Below, piece after piece: positions 9,889-19,201 of a stretch of 64,000 bases of DNA. Both the position numbers and the translations under genes were made by a program. Positions within the stretch are counted from its first letter, which is position 1. Every line of letters begins with the position of its first letter. Source of the stretch: Aliarcobacter cibarius (GTDB lineage: Bacteria > Campylobacterota > Campylobacteria > Campylobacterales > Arcobacteraceae); the NCBI RefSeq assembly GCF_013372265.1, contig NZ_CP054051.1, positions 1,686,587 to 1,750,586 of the forward strand, given 5' to 3'. Below the pieces are notes generated by a model, which saw only the letters and a program-made list of their open reading frames with translations, did no database searches and was not told where the DNA came from.

Positions 9889-9913
9889 ATATAGGATAAA
9901 TTTTGTCTTAATT
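9889..9913. promoter_or_regulatory. Second operator-like site, at the NifU-like gene promoter
   Basis: Bases 9891-9913 match 18 of 23 positions of the palindrome before sufB (10019-10041), including a full right half GTCTTAATT. It overlaps the predicted start region of the minus-strand NifU-like gene. Its left half is degenerate, so binding would be weaker. Confidence 0.4.
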
Positions 9914-9916
9914 ATA
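9911..9916 (-). promoter_or_regulatory. -10 element for the NifU-like gene
   Basis: TATAAT on minus, 67 bases before the ATG at 9843, directly abutting the operator-like site 9889-9913. Confidence 0.4.
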
Positions 9917-10004
9917 AAATACCATAAATTGGTACTTTTTTAAGATAAAATTAAATATTTTTACTATTTATCAGTTTTTATGTCTTTACATTATATACTT
10001 ATTT

Positions 10005-10013
10005 TGATATTAT
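10005..10013 (+). promoter_or_regulatory. Extended -10 element for the suf operon
   Basis: TGA followed by TATTAT, an extended -10 form. Start would fall near 10020, inside the palindrome 10017-10041, about 50 bases before sufB. Confidence 0.5.
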
Positions 10014-10016
10014 TCG

Positions 10017-10041
10017 AATTAGGACAATATTAGTCTTAATT
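10017..10041. promoter_or_regulatory. Palindromic operator-like site before sufB (IscR type-1-like core)
   Basis: AATTAGGAC, seven bases, then GTCTTAATT: 9-base arms with one mismatch. The central 13 bases GACAATATTAGTC fit the core GAC-N7-GTC of the E. coli IscR type-1 consensus as I remember it (12 of 13 core positions); the outer flanks do not. Its position over the start site suits a repressor. Confidence 0.5.
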
Positions 10042-10069
10042 AAAATCAAATAAATTTTACGGAGAAGTC

Positions 10070-11506
10070 ATGAGTGAAAACCAACAAATACATGACATTA
10101 TAAACACTGATTATAAACTTGGCTTTGAAACTTTAGTACAAAGTGATACTTTTGCAAAAGGTTTAAATGAAGATGTTATAAGAGCTATTAGTGCAAAAAA
10201 AGAAGAGCCTGAGTTTTTACTTGAGTTTAGACTTAAAGCTTATGAAAAATGGCTTAAAATGGAAGAGCCTACTTGGACAAATTTAGAATATCCAAAAATA
10301 GATTATCAAGATTACGCATACTATTCAGCACCTAAAAAACCTCTTGGTTCTTTAGAAGAAGTTGATCCTGAAATTTTAAAAACTTATGAAAAACTAGGAA
10401 TTCCACTTGAAGAGCAAAAAATGCTTGCTGGTGTTGCAGTTGATGCTGTGTTCGATTCTGTTTCTATAAAAACTACTTACCAAGAAGAGCTTGAAAAATT
10501 AGGAATTATATTTTGCTCTATTAGTGAAGCATCTCATAGATTTCCAGAACTTGTAAAAACATACTTAGCAAGTGTCGTTCCTGTAACAGATAATTATTTT
10601 GCTTGTTTAAATAGTGCAGTTTTTACAGATGGAAGTTTTGTATATATTCCAAAAAATACAAGATGTCCTATGGAACTTTCAACTTATTTTAGAATAAATG
10701 CTTTAAATACAGGGCAATTTGAAAGAACTCTAATTATTTGTGATGAGGGAAGTTATGTTTCATACAATGAAGGATGTTCTGCTCCAAGTAGAGATGATAG
10801 ACAACTTCATGCTGCTGTTGTTGAATTAGTTGCACTTAAAAATGGTCATATAAAATATTCAACTATTCAAAACTGGTATCCCGGAGATGATGAAGGTAAA
10901 GGTGGAATCTTAAACTTTGTTACAAAAAGAGCTTTATGCAAAGGTGATAATTCAAAAGTATCTTGGACACAAGTTGAAACTGGTTCAAGTATTACATGGA
11001 AATATCCTTCATGTGTTCTTCAAGGTGACAATAGTGTAGGAGAATTTTACTCTGTTGCTGTTACTTCAAGAGCTCAACAAGCAGATACTGGCACAAAAAT
11101 GATTCATTTAGGTAAAAATACTAAGTCTACAATCATTTCAAAAGGTATTTCTGCTATGAAGGGTATAAATGCTTACAGAGGACAAGTAAGAGTTGGAAAA
11201 AATGCTCACAATGCTAGAAACATATCAGAGTGTGACTCTTTACTAATTGGTCACAAATCTCAAGCGCATACATATCCTTATCATGAGATTAGAAATAGTA
11301 GTGCAAATATTGAGCATGAAGCAACTACATCTAAAATATCAGATGAACAACTATTTTATTTAAATCAACGAGGAATAGATGAAGAAGATGCTATTGCTAT
11401 GATTGTAAATGGTTTTTGTAAAGAAGTTTTAAAAGAGTTACCAATGGAGTTTGCTGCTGAAGCAAAAGAGTTATTAAGTATTTCATTAGAAGGAAGTGTG
11501 GGTTAA
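10070..11506 (+). CDS. sufB: Fe-S cluster scaffold subunit SufB
   Basis: Core scaffold of the SUF machine, forming SufBC2D where clusters are assembled. At 478 aa it has the usual length. The C-terminal beta-helix and helical region show [12 protein letters not shown], with the conserved cysteine that accepts sulfur or binds the cluster, and [27 protein letters not shown], typical of SufB. ATG with GGAGAA eight bases upstream. It is the first gene of a six-gene operon; the gap to sufC is two bases. Regulation by an Rrf2-type or other Fe-S/iron sensor is suggested by the palindrome at the start site. Confidence 0.98.
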   Translation: MSENQQIHDIINTDYKLGFETLVQSDTFAKGLNEDVIRAISAKKEEPEFLLEFRLKAYEKWLKMEEPTWTNLEYPKIDYQDYAYYSAPKKPLGSLEEVDPEILKTYEKLGIPLEEQKMLAGVAVDAVFDSVSIKTTYQEELEKLGIIFCSISEASHRFPELVKTYLASVVPVTDNYFACLNSAVFTDGSFVYIPKNTRCPMELSTYFRINALNTGQFERTLIICDEGSYVSYNEGCSAPSRDDRQLHAAVVELVALKNGHIKYSTIQNWYPGDDEGKGGILNFVTKRALCKGDNSKVSWTQVETGSSITWKYPSCVLQGDNSVGEFYSVAVTSRAQQADTGTKMIHLGKNTKSTIISKGISAMKGINAYRGQVRVGKNAHNARNISECDSLLIGHKSQAHTYPYHEIRNSSANIEHEATTSKISDEQLFYLNQRGIDEEDAIAMIVNGFCKEVLKELPMEFAAEAKELLSISLEGSVG

Positions 11507-11508
11507 TT

Positions 11509-12279
11509 ATGAGTAAAGAAGTATTATTAAAAATTGAAGATTTAAAAGTAAATATAAACAATAATGAGATTTTAAAAGGATTAAATTTAGAGATAAAACC
11601 AGGTGAAATTCACGCACTTATGGGAGTAAATGGAGCTGGTAAATCTACTTTAGTTAAAACTTTAGCAGCTCATTACGACTGTGAAGTTACTGGTGGTAAA
11701 GTTACATTTAAAAACAAAGATTTATTAGAAATGGATGTTTCAACAAGAGCAAATGAGGGAATTTTTATGAGTTTTCAAAGTCCTGTTGAAGTTCCTGGAG
11801 TTAATAATAGCTATTTTTTAAGAACAGCGATGAATGCAAAAAGAGCTTATGAAGGAAAAGAAGAGCTTGATGCAATGCAATTTCTTAAACTTGTAAAAGA
11901 AGAAACTAATAAATTTGATATTGATAGAAAACTATTACAAAGAGATTTAAATGATGGATTTAGTGGTGGAGAGAAAAAAAGAAATGAACTTGTTCAACTT
12001 TTAATGCTAAACCCTGATTTGATCATGCTAGATGAAATTGATAGTGGACTTGATGTTGATGCTATTAAAATAGTTGCAAATGTTATAAACTCTATGCTTG
12101 ATGGTAAAAAATCTATTCTTATGATTACTCACTATGATAGACTTTTAGAACTTATAAAACCAGATTTTGTTCATATTTTAAGTGATGGAAAAATAGCTAA
12201 AACTGGAGATTATAGTTTAGCTTTAGAACTAGATGAGAAAGGTTTTGAAGCATTAGGAATAAACAATGCAAATAGCTAA
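11509..12279 (+). CDS. sufC: SUF ATPase SufC
   Basis: ABC-type ATPase that drives conformational change of SufB-SufD. Walker A GVNGAGKST is near residue 44, Q-loop SFQSP, the signature FSGGEKKRNE, and Walker B LIMLDEIDSGLD with the D-loop. There are no membrane segments; 256 aa is standard. Its 3' end overlaps the start of sufD by 14 bases, which would couple translation of the two partner subunits. Confidence 0.98.
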   Translation: MSKEVLLKIEDLKVNINNNEILKGLNLEIKPGEIHALMGVNGAGKSTLVKTLAAHYDCEVTGGKVTFKNKDLLEMDVSTRANEGIFMSFQSPVEVPGVNNSYFLRTAMNAKRAYEGKEELDAMQFLKLVKEETNKFDIDRKLLQRDLNDGFSGGEKKRNELVQLLMLNPDLIMLDEIDSGLDVDAIKIVANVINSMLDGKKSILMITHYDRLLELIKPDFVHILSDGKIAKTGDYSLALELDEKGFEALGINNANS

Positions 12280-13297
12280 TATAAAAGATTTAAATCTACC
12301 TTCAAAAAAAGAAGAAGAGTTTTTAAAGATAGATTTTGCATCTTTATTTGACTTTGATTTTAAAGCTCATAAAGTTTTATCTTTTGATTTAGATTTAAAT
12401 TCTGTAAATGATACAGAAGATTATGAATCAAAGCTTTTTTCTATTGCAAATAGCTTTGACAATAACAAAAAAGTTTTAACTATAAAAGAAAATTTACAAG
12501 AGCCTTTAGTAATTGTAAATAATTTAAAAGTAGATTCAACTGTTTTTACAAACAACCTTTTAATAGAAATTAAAAGTGGAATAAAAGCAAGCATTATTGA
12601 AGTTTTTGTTTCAAATTCAAAAGATGCTTCACTTTTTGCAAATAGAACAATAAAATTAGAGAAAGATGCTTCTTTGGAATATGCAAAAATTCAAGATATT
12701 AATCTTTCTAATTCTCTTGTTTTTTGTTGTAAATCAGTTCAAGATGACAAGTCAAATTTAGAGATTTCAAACTTTGAATTAGCAGATGGATTTGTTGTAA
12801 ATAGTTTTGAAAATAAAATTAATTCTGTTGAAGTAAATTATGAGTTAAATGGTTTAAATAAATTAAGAAACAGTGCAAACTGCTCAACATTAGTAAAAAC
12901 AACTCATAATAATCAAAGTTCAAGAAGTAATATAAATTACAAAAATTCTTTACTAGATTCAAGTAGAGCTGTAGTTAAAATCAAATCTATTGTTACACAA
13001 AAAGGTCTTTACTCAAAAGCTTTCCAAAACTGTAATTCAATTCTATTAAGTGATGATGCTGTTATTTTTGCTCAACCATTTTTAGAGATTTTTATAGATG
13101 AGTTAGAAGCTAGTCATGGAACAACAACTGGAACATTAAACAAAGACCAACTTTTATATCTTCAAAGTAGAGGAATTAGTAAAGAGCAATCTTATGAAAT
13201 ACTTTTAGAAGCATTTGAAAACTCTATAAAAGATAATATTAAAGATGAAAAAATTAAACAATTTATAGAAGAGTATAAAAAAGAAAACTATGTATAA
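12266..13297 (+). CDS. sufD: SUF scaffold partner SufD
   Basis: Paralogue of SufB that completes the SufBC2D scaffold. At 343 aa it is shorter than E. coli SufD (423 aa), with a reduced N-terminal region. The C-terminus has EASHGTTTGTLNKDQLLYLQSRGI; the histidine of ASHG corresponds to the conserved SufD histidine implicated in cluster assembly. The ATG at 12266 lies inside the sufC end, and the stop overlaps sufS by 8 bases. Confidence 0.93.
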   Translation: MQIANIKDLNLPSKKEEEFLKIDFASLFDFDFKAHKVLSFDLDLNSVNDTEDYESKLFSIANSFDNNKKVLTIKENLQEPLVIVNNLKVDSTVFTNNLLIEIKSGIKASIIEVFVSNSKDASLFANRTIKLEKDASLEYAKIQDINLSNSLVFCCKSVQDDKSNLEISNFELADGFVVNSFENKINSVEVNYELNGLNKLRNSANCSTLVKTTHNNQSSRSNINYKNSLLDSSRAVVKIKSIVTQKGLYSKAFQNCNSILLSDDAVIFAQPFLEIFIDELEASHGTTTGTLNKDQLLYLQSRGISKEQSYEILLEAFENSIKDNIKDEKIKQFIEEYKKENYV

Positions 13298-14477
13298 AAA
13301 AGATTTTCCATATTTTAGTAACTCAAATAGTGTTTATTTAGACAATGGGGCAACGACTCAAAAGCCTCAAGCTGTAATTGGTGCAACAGTCGATTACTAC
13401 TCAAAATATTGTTCAAATACACACAGAAGTAGTTTTGGAGATGCAAATAAATCTACAACAGAGTTTGAAAACACAAGAGAAGTTTTAAGAAGATTTATAA
13501 ATGCAAATAAAAAAGAAGAAATAATTTTTACAAAAGGGGTAACTGAAAGTATAAATTTCATAGCCTCTTCTTTTGCAAGAAGATTTAAAACAATCATCAT
13601 CTCAAGTCTTGAGCACCACGCAAATATTGTGCCTTGGCATATGCAAAATAGAACTTTAGGAAATGGTCTTGAAGTTGTAAATTGTAATGAAAATTTAGAT
13701 TTTGATTTTACTCATTTTGAAGAACTTTTAAAATCAAATCCAAACTCTTTTGTAAGTATTGCTCACGTAACAAATGCTTTTGGAAAAGTTCATGATATAA
13801 AAAGAATTATCTCTTTAGCTCACTCTTACAACTGCCCTATTTTAATAGATGGTGCTCAAAGTTTAAGTAGTTTTAAAATAGATGTTCAAGAACTTGACTG
13901 TGATTTTTTTGCCATTTCAGGACACAAAACTTTTGGACCAACTGGAGTTGGAGCTATTTATATAAAAGAAAAATTTCATGATTTAGTAGAACCTTATCAA
14001 ACAGGTGGAGCTGTAATAAATATTGTTGATTTAGAAAAAGGGAGTACTTTTTTACCAAGTCCATATAAATTTGAAGCTGGAACTCAAAATATTGCAGGAG
14101 TTATTGCATTTTCTAAAGCTTTAGAATATGTAGAAAATATTGGATATGAAACAATACAAAAAAGAAAAAAAGAACTTTTAGAATACCTTGATAGTGAACT
14201 TAGAAAACTTCCCGATATAATATTTTATAATGATTTAAAAGATTGTAGTGGAACTAGAAGTTTCAACTTTAAAGGTATCATGCATGATGATATTTCAATA
14301 TTACTTGACAAACTAAAAGTTGCAGTTAGAGTTGGTCATCATTGTGCCCAACCAATTATGAAAAAACTTGGAGTAAAAGGGACTATAAGAGTTAGCCTTG
14401 CTTTTTATAATGATTTTGAAGATATTGATAAACTTATGGTTGCTCTTAAAAAAGCACTTTCTATGTTAAAGGATTAA
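13290..14477 (+). CDS. sufS: Cysteine desulfurase SufS (group II)
   Basis: PLP enzyme that takes sulfur from cysteine to an enzyme persulfide and passes it to SufE. The Schiff-base lysine is K213 in SGHKTFGPTG, and the persulfide cysteine is C352 in RVGHHCAQP, followed by GTIRVSLAFYND. DGAQS supplies the PLP aspartate. 395 aa is typical. It overlaps sufD by 8 bases and is followed six bases later by sufE, its sulfur acceptor. Confidence 0.97.
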   Translation: MYKKDFPYFSNSNSVYLDNGATTQKPQAVIGATVDYYSKYCSNTHRSSFGDANKSTTEFENTREVLRRFINANKKEEIIFTKGVTESINFIASSFARRFKTIIISSLEHHANIVPWHMQNRTLGNGLEVVNCNENLDFDFTHFEELLKSNPNSFVSIAHVTNAFGKVHDIKRIISLAHSYNCPILIDGAQSLSSFKIDVQELDCDFFAISGHKTFGPTGVGAIYIKEKFHDLVEPYQTGGAVINIVDLEKGSTFLPSPYKFEAGTQNIAGVIAFSKALEYVENIGYETIQKRKKELLEYLDSELRKLPDIIFYNDLKDCSGTRSFNFKGIMHDDISILLDKLKVAVRVGHHCAQPIMKKLGVKGTIRVSLAFYNDFEDIDKLMVALKKALSMLKD

Positions 14478-14483
14478 AAAATT

Positions 14484-14891
14484 ATGAGTATAAAACAAAG
14501 AATTGAAAATATAAAAGAAGATTTAGAATTTTTCGATGAAGAGTTAGCAAAATATGAATATATTATAGATTTAGGTAAAAAACTTCCTTCATTTGATGAA
14601 AAGAATCAAATTCCTGAAAACTTAGTTCATGGATGCACTTCGCAAGTTTGGTTAATTTGTGAAAAAAAAGATGACAAACTGTTTTTTTATGGAACAAGTG
14701 ACGCAATAATAGTAAAAGGTTTAGTTTATATTATTTTAGAAATTTTCTCAAACTCTACAATACAGGAGTTAAAAGAAGTTGACATGGATATTATAAGAGA
14801 ATTAAATTTAAGTGAAGTTATTACTCCAAATAGACAAAGTGGAGTTATTGGAATGATTAAAAAAATAAAAGAATATGCTTTAAAATATTAA
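14484..14891 (+). CDS. sufE: Sulfur acceptor SufE
   Basis: Accepts persulfide sulfur from SufS and delivers it to SufBCD. The acceptor cysteine is C51 in VHGCTSQVWL, the family signature. 135 aa is standard. The zinc-binding SufU alternative lacks this motif, so this operon uses the SufE route. Six bases follow sufS and nine precede the DUF59 gene. Confidence 0.95.
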   Translation: MSIKQRIENIKEDLEFFDEELAKYEYIIDLGKKLPSFDEKNQIPENLVHGCTSQVWLICEKKDDKLFFYGTSDAIIVKGLVYIILEIFSNSTIQELKEVDMDIIRELNLSEVITPNRQSGVIGMIKKIKEYALKY

Positions 14892-14900
14892 GGAAAAATA

Positions 14901-15251
14901 ATGAACGGAATTTTCAATAAAGAAGAGATAAAAGAAAAAATTATAGAGAATTTAAAAAAAGTTTATGACCCAGAAATACCTGTAGACATTTATAATTTAG
15001 GGTTAATTTATAATATAGAACTTGAAGAAAGAGAAAATTATCTATTTTGTGAAATAGAAATGACTCTTACAAGTCCGGCTTGTCCTGTAGCTGACAGCTT
15101 ACTAGAACAAGTAAGATACGTAGCAATGGCAGTTGATGAAGTAGATGAAGCAAAAGTTAATCTAGTATTTGAACCTGTTTGGGAACCTCACATGATGAGT
15201 GAAGATGCAAAAGAGATTATGGGAGCAAGTGGAGCTGCTATCTCTTGGTAA
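14901..15251 (+). CDS. SUF-associated DUF59/MIP18-family protein (SufT-like)
   Basis: Small acidic DUF59 protein. DPEIPVDIYNLGLIYNIE and MTLTSPACPVADSLLEQVR are the family hallmarks, the second with the conserved cysteine of TSPAC. Related proteins (SufT, PaaD, yeast Cia2) act in maturation of Fe-S proteins rather than basic cluster assembly. Here it is the last gene of the suf operon with a good GGA site. The C-terminal WEPHMMSEDAKEIMG is common in SUF-linked members. The exact client is unknown. Confidence 0.88.
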   Translation: MNGIFNKEEIKEKIIENLKKVYDPEIPVDIYNLGLIYNIELEERENYLFCEIEMTLTSPACPVADSLLEQVRYVAMAVDEVDEAKVNLVFEPVWEPHMMSEDAKEIMGASGAAISW

Positions 15252-15276
15252 AAACATAATATCAAAAAATAAAATT

Positions 15277-15298
15277 ATTAGCCCTAAATTGGGCTAAT
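15277..15298 (+). terminator. Terminator of the suf operon
   Basis: Perfect 8-base arms ATTAGCCC / GGGCTAAT with a 6-base loop, 25 bases after the last suf-cluster stop. It is followed by TT and AT-rich sequence rather than a long T-run. The rest of the 280-base gap to 15531 is AT-rich and I see no gene in it. Confidence 0.65.
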
Positions 15299-15531
15299 TT
15301 ATACATAAAAATCTTCAAATAAAATCAAATATTTCTCCTTAAAAAACCATATAAAATAAAACTAAATTTAGATAAAAAATTTAATCTTTTAAACATAGGG
15401 AAATAAAAGGTTTAGATAAATAAAAAACTACATATTTAGCAATATCCAACTATAAAATTAACAAAAAATAAGAAGAATAAAAGAGAAAAATACCCTAAAA
15501 TTTCGATAATATTTTTTTAAAAGGTGAGTAT

Positions 15532-16983
15532 ATGAAAAAAATCAAAAAAGTACTTATTGCTAATAGAGGAGAGATTGCACTAAGAATCATAAGAGCTTGT
15601 AAAGAGCTTGAGATTAAAAGTGTTGCTGTATTCTCTGAAGTTGATGTAGAGGGTATTTGGGTAAGAAAAGCTGATGAATGTTACCCTATTTTAGGAGATG
15701 TTGTTCAAGCATACTTAGATTATGAAAAAATCATTTCAATTGCAAAAAAATCTGATTGTGATGCAATTCACCCTGGATATGGATTTTTAAGTGAAAATGC
15801 TGATTTTGCAAGAGCTTGTGAAGAAAATGGAATTATTTTTATTGGTCCAAAACCTGAACATATCGAACTATTTGGTGATAAAATGGCATCAAAAGTAGCT
15901 ATGAAAAAAGTTGGAGTTCCTGTTCTTGAAGGTACTGATGAGCCAATTATTGATATTGAAGAAGGTGCAAAAATTGCAAAACAAATTGGATTCCCAGTTA
16001 TAATTAAAGCTGCATTTGGTGGTGGTGGAAGAGGAATGAGAATAGTAAGAGAAGAGAAAGACTTCAAAGAACTATTTGAAAGTGCCTCAAATGAAGCAAA
16101 AAAATATTTCGGTAGAGGTGAAGCATTTATTGAAAAATATGTTGAGAATCCAAGACATATTGAAATTCAAGTTATTGCTGATAAATATGGAAATGTTTTA
16201 CACCTTGGAGAAAGAGATTGTTCTATTCAAAGAAGACATCAAAAAGTTATTGAAATTGCTCCAAGTCCAAGATTAAATAATGAAGCAAGAAAAGAGTTAT
16301 ATAGAATTGCTACAAAAGCTATGTTCAAACTAGGATACGAAAGTGTTGGAACAGTTGAATTCTTACTTGATCCAGATGACAATATCTACTTTATTGAAAT
16401 GAATACAAGAGTTCAAGTTGAGCACCCTGTAACTGAAACTATTACTGGAGTTGATATTATTCAAAGAATGATTCAAATTGCTGAAGGTAGTAGAATGATT
16501 TTCTTACAAGAAGAAATAAACTTTAGAGGATACTCTATTGAGTTCAGAATAAATGCTGAAAATCCATTAAAAGGATTTATGCCTTCTGTTGGAACTGTTG
16601 AGAGATATTTAACACCAGGTGGTCCTGGAGTAAGACTTGACTCTGCACTTTACACAGGATATAAAGTTCCACCAAACTATGATTCAATGGTTGGAAAATT
16701 AATCGTATGGGCACTTGACTGGGAAGGTTGTGTGAAAAAAGCAACTAGAGCGTTAGATGAGTTCTATATAGAAGGATTCCCTACAAATATTCCTCTTCAT
16801 AGAGAAATTGTAAGAGACCAAGATTTCAAAGATGGTATATTTACAACAAATTATCTTGATAAAAAAATGGATATTTTCACATTACATAGTAAAGATAATA
16901 TTGAAGAAGAAGAGTCTAAAGTAGAAAATGTTAAAAAATTAATAGCTACAATTAACTCAAAAAATATCACAACAAGACATTAA
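15532..16983 (+). CDS. Biotin carboxylase subunit (AccC / PycA / CfiB type)
   Basis: ATP-grasp enzyme that carboxylates biotin on a carrier protein. IANRGEIALRIIRA starts the N-domain, HPGYGFLSEN follows, AAFGGGGRGMR is the glycine-rich ATP loop, and ERDCSIQRRHQKVIEIAPSP, EMNTRVQVEHPVTE and FRINAENP are the core signatures. At 483 aa it is longer than E. coli AccC (449); the last ~30 residues are a charged extension. The partner is not in the window: no accB, accA/D or carboxyltransferase-biotinyl subunit is adjacent. It could therefore serve acetyl-CoA, pyruvate or 2-oxoglutarate carboxylation. Single-gene transcription unit with GGTGAG upstream and a terminator at its stop. Confidence 0.85.
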   Translation: MKKIKKVLIANRGEIALRIIRACKELEIKSVAVFSEVDVEGIWVRKADECYPILGDVVQAYLDYEKIISIAKKSDCDAIHPGYGFLSENADFARACEENGIIFIGPKPEHIELFGDKMASKVAMKKVGVPVLEGTDEPIIDIEEGAKIAKQIGFPVIIKAAFGGGGRGMRIVREEKDFKELFESASNEAKKYFGRGEAFIEKYVENPRHIEIQVIADKYGNVLHLGERDCSIQRRHQKVIEIAPSPRLNNEARKELYRIATKAMFKLGYESVGTVEFLLDPDDNIYFIEMNTRVQVEHPVTETITGVDIIQRMIQIAEGSRMIFLQEEINFRGYSIEFRINAENPLKGFMPSVGTVERYLTPGGPGVRLDSALYTGYKVPPNYDSMVGKLIVWALDWEGCVKKATRALDEFYIEGFPTNIPLHREIVRDQDFKDGIFTTNYLDKKMDIFTLHSKDNIEEEESKVENVKKLIATINSKNITTRH

Positions 16984-17005
16984 TAACCTCTTTTAGAGGT
17001 TATTA
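16981..17005. terminator. Bidirectional terminator, biotin carboxylase / DMT gene
   Basis: Perfect 11-base arms (TAATAACCTCT and complement) around TTT. The left arm begins with the TAA stop codon of the biotin carboxylase gene. Confidence 0.8.
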
Positions 17006-17030
17006 AATCTTCACAAAAAATAAATTTCAA

Positions 17031-17903
17031 CTACAAACTTTTTCTTTTTAAAGCTAAAAATATACCAAAGATAATTATAAAAGAAGAAACTATAAGTTCA
17101 AAAGTTATAGCCTCCTTCAAAAAAATAGTACTTAAAAATATTGCAATTATAGGAACTAACAATTGAATTACACTAGCAGTCATAATCTCTATTTTTGGTA
17201 AAACTATGTACCAAATAAATACTCCAAATGCTGTTGTAATACCACCTGAAATTATTGCTAAAAAAGAAGTGAAAAAGTCGATTTTTAAATCATTATTAAA
17301 AACTAAAATATAAAAAATTGCAAATATAATTGCAATTATAAAAGCTTTTAGAAAGCTATCTGCTGCATTTACAATTGCATTTTGTGACTTTTTACCAAGT
17401 ACACTAAAAACTGCCCAACCAATTCCTGATAAAAACATCAAAAGTGTATGAAAATATGAAATTTCAAAATCATATTTTGGATAAAGTAAATATACTAATC
17501 CCAAAAAAGCTATCAATATCCCAATTATCTTATTAAACGTCAATTTCTCATTAAAAAATAAAGCTAAGATTATCATTGTAAGTTGTACAACAGCGAATAG
17601 AATTAATGTCCCTATACCTGCTAACATATTAGTATATGAAAATGAAAAGCAAATTGCATATAAAAAAAACATAAATCCACTAAGATAATTTGATTTTAAA
17701 TCAATTTTTAAACTTTTATTTTTATAAAAACACAAACATAATAATATAAACATAGCTGAAATAATTCTCAATAAAGTAAAGCTAAAAGCATCAATATTTT
17801 GAGTTGAAATAGCCATTCTAGCTAAAATTGAATTTAAAGCAAAAAATAATAAAACTAGAAAAATCAAAAATATAATTTTCAAACTAAATAATGAATTTTT
17901 CAT
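17031..17903 (-). CDS. EamA-family (DMT superfamily) transporter
   Basis: About ten hydrophobic helices in two repeated halves: LIFLVLLFFALNSILARMAI begins the first EamA repeat and LSGIGWAVFSVLGKK the second. 290 aa is standard for drug/metabolite exporters, which export amino acids, metabolites or toxic compounds from the inner membrane. The substrate cannot be told from sequence. The short basic C-terminal tail (KRKSL) faces the cytoplasm. It follows the MCP gene on the same strand by 29 bases and may be cotranscribed with it, although no functional link is evident. Confidence 0.85.
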   Translation of the reverse strand: MKNSLFSLKIIFLIFLVLLFFALNSILARMAISTQNIDAFSFTLLRIISAMFILLCLCFYKNKSLKIDLKSNYLSGFMFFLYAICFSFSYTNMLAGIGTLILFAVVQLTMIILALFFNEKLTFNKIIGILIAFLGLVYLLYPKYDFEISYFHTLLMFLSGIGWAVFSVLGKKSQNAIVNAADSFLKAFIIAIIFAIFYILVFNNDLKIDFFTSFLAIISGGITTAFGVFIWYIVLPKIEIMTASVIQLLVPIIAIFLSTIFLKEAITFELIVSSFIIIFGIFLALKRKSL

Positions 17904-17932
17904 ATTGTAAAATAATTTTCTGCTATTATTTG

Positions 17933-19198
17933 TTAGTATTCACTACTTCTTATTTTTTTTGCCTTGGCACTATCTTTTCCTTCAAACTCTTTTGCATTTG
18001 CATTTTTCACAATTAACGTAGATATTGTATCTGTTGTAACTGCTACATCATGTGATTGTGAAGCTACATTAGCATTTTCTTGTGTTTGTGAATCTATAGT
18101 TGCTATTGCACTATTTATCTGTTCAACAGCGTCTAACTGTTCTTGGCTTGAATTTTGAACATCATCTATTAAAATTATTGCTTCATTTAGACTTGAATAC
18201 AACTCTTTATATCCATCTATCATATGGCTTGAAATTTCATTTCCTTCATTCGCTTTTTTTGTAGCACTTTGTACAATATTTTTTATTTCTTTTGCAGCTT
18301 CTGCACTTCTACTTGCTAAACTTCTAACCTCTCCTGCTACAACGGCAAATCCTTTTCCAGCTTCACCTGCTGTTGCTGCTTCAACTGCTGCATTTAAAGA
18401 TAATATATTTGTTTGAAATGCAATTTGATCAATCACACTTATTGCTTCATTGACTAAATTTACTTCTCTTGCTATATCTTGCATTGAAGCTGAAGTTTTT
18501 GAAGCTAAATTTTCTCCTTTATGAGCTTGTTCTATTATACTCTGAGATAGCCTTGCAACTTTTAAAACATTTTGTGTATTGTTTCTTATATTTGTTGTAA
18601 CTTCATCCAAAGCGGCTGATGTCTCTTCTAAACTAGCAGCTGCTTTTGATGATGAGATATTTAAACTATCAACATTTTTCAAAAGTACTTTCGAACTATT
18701 TTGTAATGTTAATCCATTTGATTTATTTTCAATCAACATTTCAGTAATAGTTTTTCTAAGAGTGTTTATTTCTTCAAATAAAACTCTAAAATCATTTTTC
18801 ACTAAACTCTCATCCAATTTTTCTCTATAATCATATTTCCCATATAAAAGAAGGGTTTGCTTAATTAAAGAGATACTTTTTTCTAAATCATTTGCAAGAT
18901 TATTAATAGTTTTTGCAATATAATTTAGTTTAAAATTTGAACTATTTGTAAAATTTATTCGATCACTTACTATACCACTTGCAAGTTTTTCTGAAACTAA
19001 CATAATTTCACCAAAAATTTGCAACTCTTCATCATTTTTTTTATTTAAAATTCTACAAATATTATCTAATTTTTTCGATACTTCATCATTATCTTTCACA
19101 GAATTCATATCAATATAATTTATTTCACTATTTAAGTATTTTTCTATTTGAGTTAAAGTTTCTAACATATCTTTATTTGATTTTTTTCTAAAAAACAT
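17933..19198 (-). CDS. Soluble methyl-accepting chemotaxis protein, partner of the adjacent PAS protein
   Basis: Residues about 190-400 form the MCP signalling domain; the hairpin tip ([40 protein letters not shown] region, about 258-297) is nearly invariant and contacts CheA/CheW. Residues about 70-110 look HAMP-like. I see no transmembrane segment: the N-terminus is charged ([11 protein letters not shown]). The upstream gene is a PAS-only protein, three bases away. The pair recalls CetB (PAS) and CetA (MCP) for energy taxis in Campylobacter, but CetA is membrane-bound. A cytoplasmic or PAS-tethered receptor is inferred. Confidence 0.9.
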   Translation of the reverse strand: MFFRKKSNKDMLETLTQIEKYLNSEINYIDMNSVKDNDEVSKKLDNICRILNKKNDEELQIFGEIMLVSEKLASGIVSDRINFTNSSNFKLNYIAKTINNLANDLEKSISLIKQTLLLYGKYDYREKLDESLVKNDFRVLFEEINTLRKTITEMLIENKSNGLTLQNSSKVLLKNVDSLNISSSKAAASLEETSAALDEVTTNIRNNTQNVLKVARLSQSIIEQAHKGENLASKTSASMQDIAREVNLVNEAISVIDQIAFQTNILSLNAAVEAATAGEAGKGFAVVAGEVRSLASRSAEAAKEIKNIVQSATKKANEGNEISSHMIDGYKELYSSLNEAIILIDDVQNSSQEQLDAVEQINSAIATIDSQTQENANVASQSHDVAVTTDTISTLIVKNANAKEFEGKDSAKAKKIRSSEY

Positions 19199-19201
19199 AT
19201 T

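Noticed and set aside
9920-9934. Short inverted repeat TACCA-N5-TGGTA as a third operator
   Set aside because: Arms are five bases only; such repeats are expected by chance in this composition.
9844-10069. Classical Fur box
   Set aside because: No stretch fits the GATAAT repeat pattern well; the palindrome found has a different core.
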